The position numbers and the translations under genes are program-made. The notes under the pieces were generated by a model, which ran no database searches, was not told the DNA's origin, and saw only the letters and a list, made by a program, of their open reading frames with translations. From positions 1 to 35,437 of the forward strand of contig DATKMQ010000122.1 of assembly GCA_035541755.1 (NCBI GenBank): a stretch of DNA of 35,437 nucleotides. Reading direction: 5' to 3'. This DNA is from Syntrophorhabdaceae bacterium. GTDB taxonomy: Bacteria > Desulfobacterota > Syntrophorhabdia > Syntrophorhabdales > Syntrophorhabdaceae. Shown in pieces: positions 33,981 to 35,437 of the stretch; positions within the stretch are counted from its first letter, which is position 1, and the number at the start of each line of letters is the position of its first letter.

Positions 33981-35437
33981 AGGTCACCTCCTTGGGGTAT
34001 TTCGCGTACAACCTCGCGCACAGACTTGTCCTCCCGGAGCCGCAAGAAGACGGGCTGTCGCAGGACGGCCTCACGGGTAATGCCGCGAAAAGCCACCTCG
34101 CAGACGAGTGTCGGTTTAACCCACGTGACCGGCATGTTTGTCCTGGGCACTACCTTGAAGGGAGATTTTTTGCGAATCAGAGGATGTAGTTTCCGGCGGA
34201 TCGTCTTTAACGTCTCGGCGCTGAATCCGCTTCCCGTGTGCCCGATGAAAACAAGATCGGCCCCCTCGAATACGCCAAGCACGAGGGCACCGAAATACTT
34301 TCTGCGTTCGGTGGGCTCCGTGAATCCGGCAATCACGGCTTCCTGGGTGAGCACGCTCTTTACCTTAAGCCACTCGCGGCTCCTCTCGCCCGTGCGGTAC
34401 AGACTTTGCGCATGCTTGGCCACAATCCCTTCAAGTCCTTTTTGCCTGGCTGTATTGAAGAAGAGGATACCGTCGTTAGCCACATGGGCGCTCAATTTTA
34501 TGGTCGGGGAAGAAGGCAGGATACGTGTGAGCAGGCCCTTTCTTAAGATTAACGGCATACCCGTGAGATCATGTCCCTCATAATAAAGGAGGTCGAAAAC
34601 ATAGTAGAGTAAAAAGCCGCTTCCGGTTCTTTTGTAGTCCTGCAACATCTGAAAATCGGCCCGTCCTTTTTTATCGACTACGACGATTTCCCCATCGAAC
34701 ACAGCCTCCTCGAACCCGAGTTTTCTGAGAGATTGGATAACGGCAGGGAATTTTCGGTTGAATGAGATAAGGTTTCGGGAGTAGAGTGAGATGCCCTCTT
34801 TATGGATCTCGGCGATAGCCCGGTATCCGTCCCATTTGACCTCGAAAATCCAGTCCGGGTGATCGAACGGCGCCTTGGCGAGGGTTGCGAGCATGGGTCG
34901 TATGCGGTGCGGCATGGGTCTTTTTGGTGCGTCCTTCAGGTATTCCGATTCCATAGCGCTGTGAGGAGGGATCGGACCGGCCACATCCGGTCTCGCCTTT
35001 CTCTCGGGGTCAGCCTTGATAGGTCCAATCGGCCTGCCGGACGCGACGGAACGGTCGTTTCTGAGAATGTCATCCGCAGTCGCGTACATATCCTTCTTCT
35101 TTATGAGCAACCAGGACCTGTCGTCTTTCCTGGTCTTTACCAGTGCGAATTCACCCTTGAGCTTTTCTCCGTGCAGGGTGAACTTCATGTCGCCTTTTCT
35201 CAACCCTGCTTCAAGTGCCGCCTCGCTTCTTTTCCCTCCCGCGTCCGAAGGGTGATGATAGGATCCTCTGTCCCAGATGATAACGTCTCCCGCACCGTAA
35301 TTGCCCCGCGGGATCACACCCTCGAAATCCTTGTATTCCAGCGGATGATCTTCTACCATGACGGCGAGGCGTTTGAGCGAGGGATCGAGAGTCGGTCCCT
35401 TGGGTACTGCCTAGCTCTTGAGCACCCCTTTCAGCTC
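33977..35437 (-). pseudogene. ligD: LigD-type DNA ligase (3'-phosphoesterase plus ATP-dependent ligase domains), frame interrupted by TAG; 5' end outside window
   Basis: The frame runs from the window edge and would encode the end of a phosphoesterase domain and a full ATP-dependent ligase for non-homologous end joining. In the same frame, residues LKGVLKS then TAG (35413-35411) then AVPKGPTLDP match the conserved LKSWAVPKGPSLDP, so TAG stands where tryptophan (TGG) is expected. Downstream the frame is intact for 460 codons from the ATG at 35359. It holds VEDHPLEY, the ligase nucleophile EVKWDGYRA (K175 from that ATG), DGEIVVVD, EGIVAKH and WLKVK. Restarting at 35359 would keep the ligase but lose the early phosphoesterase residues. 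There is no polymerase domain at the C-terminus. This could be a point mutation, a sequencing error or readthrough. No ku gene is visible. Confidence 0.85.

Noticed and set aside
35411-35413. Pyrrolysine decoding of the TAG in ligD
   Set aside because: The position is normally tryptophan, no pylS or pylT is visible, and TAG ends other genes here; mutation or sequencing error is more likely.
1-35437. tRNA, rRNA, CRISPR, insertion-sequence or prophage features
   Set aside because: No T-loop-like motifs, spaced direct repeats, transposase or phage genes were recognised by reading both strands.

Overview
The window reads as chromosome of an anaerobic, probably syntrophic, Deltaproteobacterium-like organism of the Syntrophorhabdus/Syntrophobacter type. 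This is inferred from the conserved gene order ftsH-folP-cdaA-cdaR-glmM-pdxJ-acpS-nnr-tsaE-lysC-cimA, the molybdenum hydroxylase and TRAP genes, the hybrid PAS kinases and the citramalate synthase. No rRNA, tRNA, CRISPR array, insertion sequence or phage gene was seen. All genes from 1 to 17098 and from 18608 to 32729 are on the + strand. The flavoprotein gene (17596-18471) and the right-hand block (32800-35437) are on the - strand.

Region 1 (1-10790) looks like a substrate uptake and transformation island. It holds the end of a [2Fe-2S] subunit and a complete molybdopterin subunit of a xanthine dehydrogenase/4-hydroxybenzoyl-CoA reductase-type enzyme. These are followed by a MoaD-like sulfur carrier, a complete TRAP transporter (DctQ, DctM, DctP) behind a good promoter, a CapA-like metallophosphatase, an MmgE/PrpD protein and an exported two-domain protein. 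The exported protein resembles the UGSC (seleno)protein family but lacks the UGSC residues. A strong intrinsic terminator closes the block at 10749-10787.

Region 2 (10846-17098) carries DNA repair and small accessory genes: an endonuclease Q-type PHP/zinc protein with a probably leaderless start, a membrane-anchored methyltransferase, a DJ-1/PfpI protein, a Cys-rich DUF3795 protein, a DUF3467 protein, a GNAT acetyltransferase and a compact UvrD/Rep helicase. Two gene-poor, hairpin-rich stretches flank the helicase (15060-15361 and 17099-17595).

Region 3 (17596-32729) is the housekeeping block. A flavoprotein gene diverges from ftsH. The following run covers membrane proteolysis, folate, c-di-AMP, cell-wall hexosamine, PLP and acyl-carrier-protein activation. 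After a 391-bp gap come NAD(P)HX repair, tRNA t6A synthesis, aspartate kinase, citramalate synthase, a free-standing copy of the LeuA/CimA allosteric domain and an orphan hybrid histidine kinase.

Region 4 (32800-35437, - strand) holds a YajD-like HNH protein, a DUF72 protein and an LigD-type ligase (phosphoesterase plus ligase domains). The ligD frame is interrupted by a TAG codon where a conserved tryptophan is expected.

The observations most worth following are the UGSC-like protein with its motif replaced, the in-frame amber codon in ligD, the stand-alone allosteric domain behind cimA, and three genes without ribosome binding sites whose -10 boxes sit almost on the start codon.
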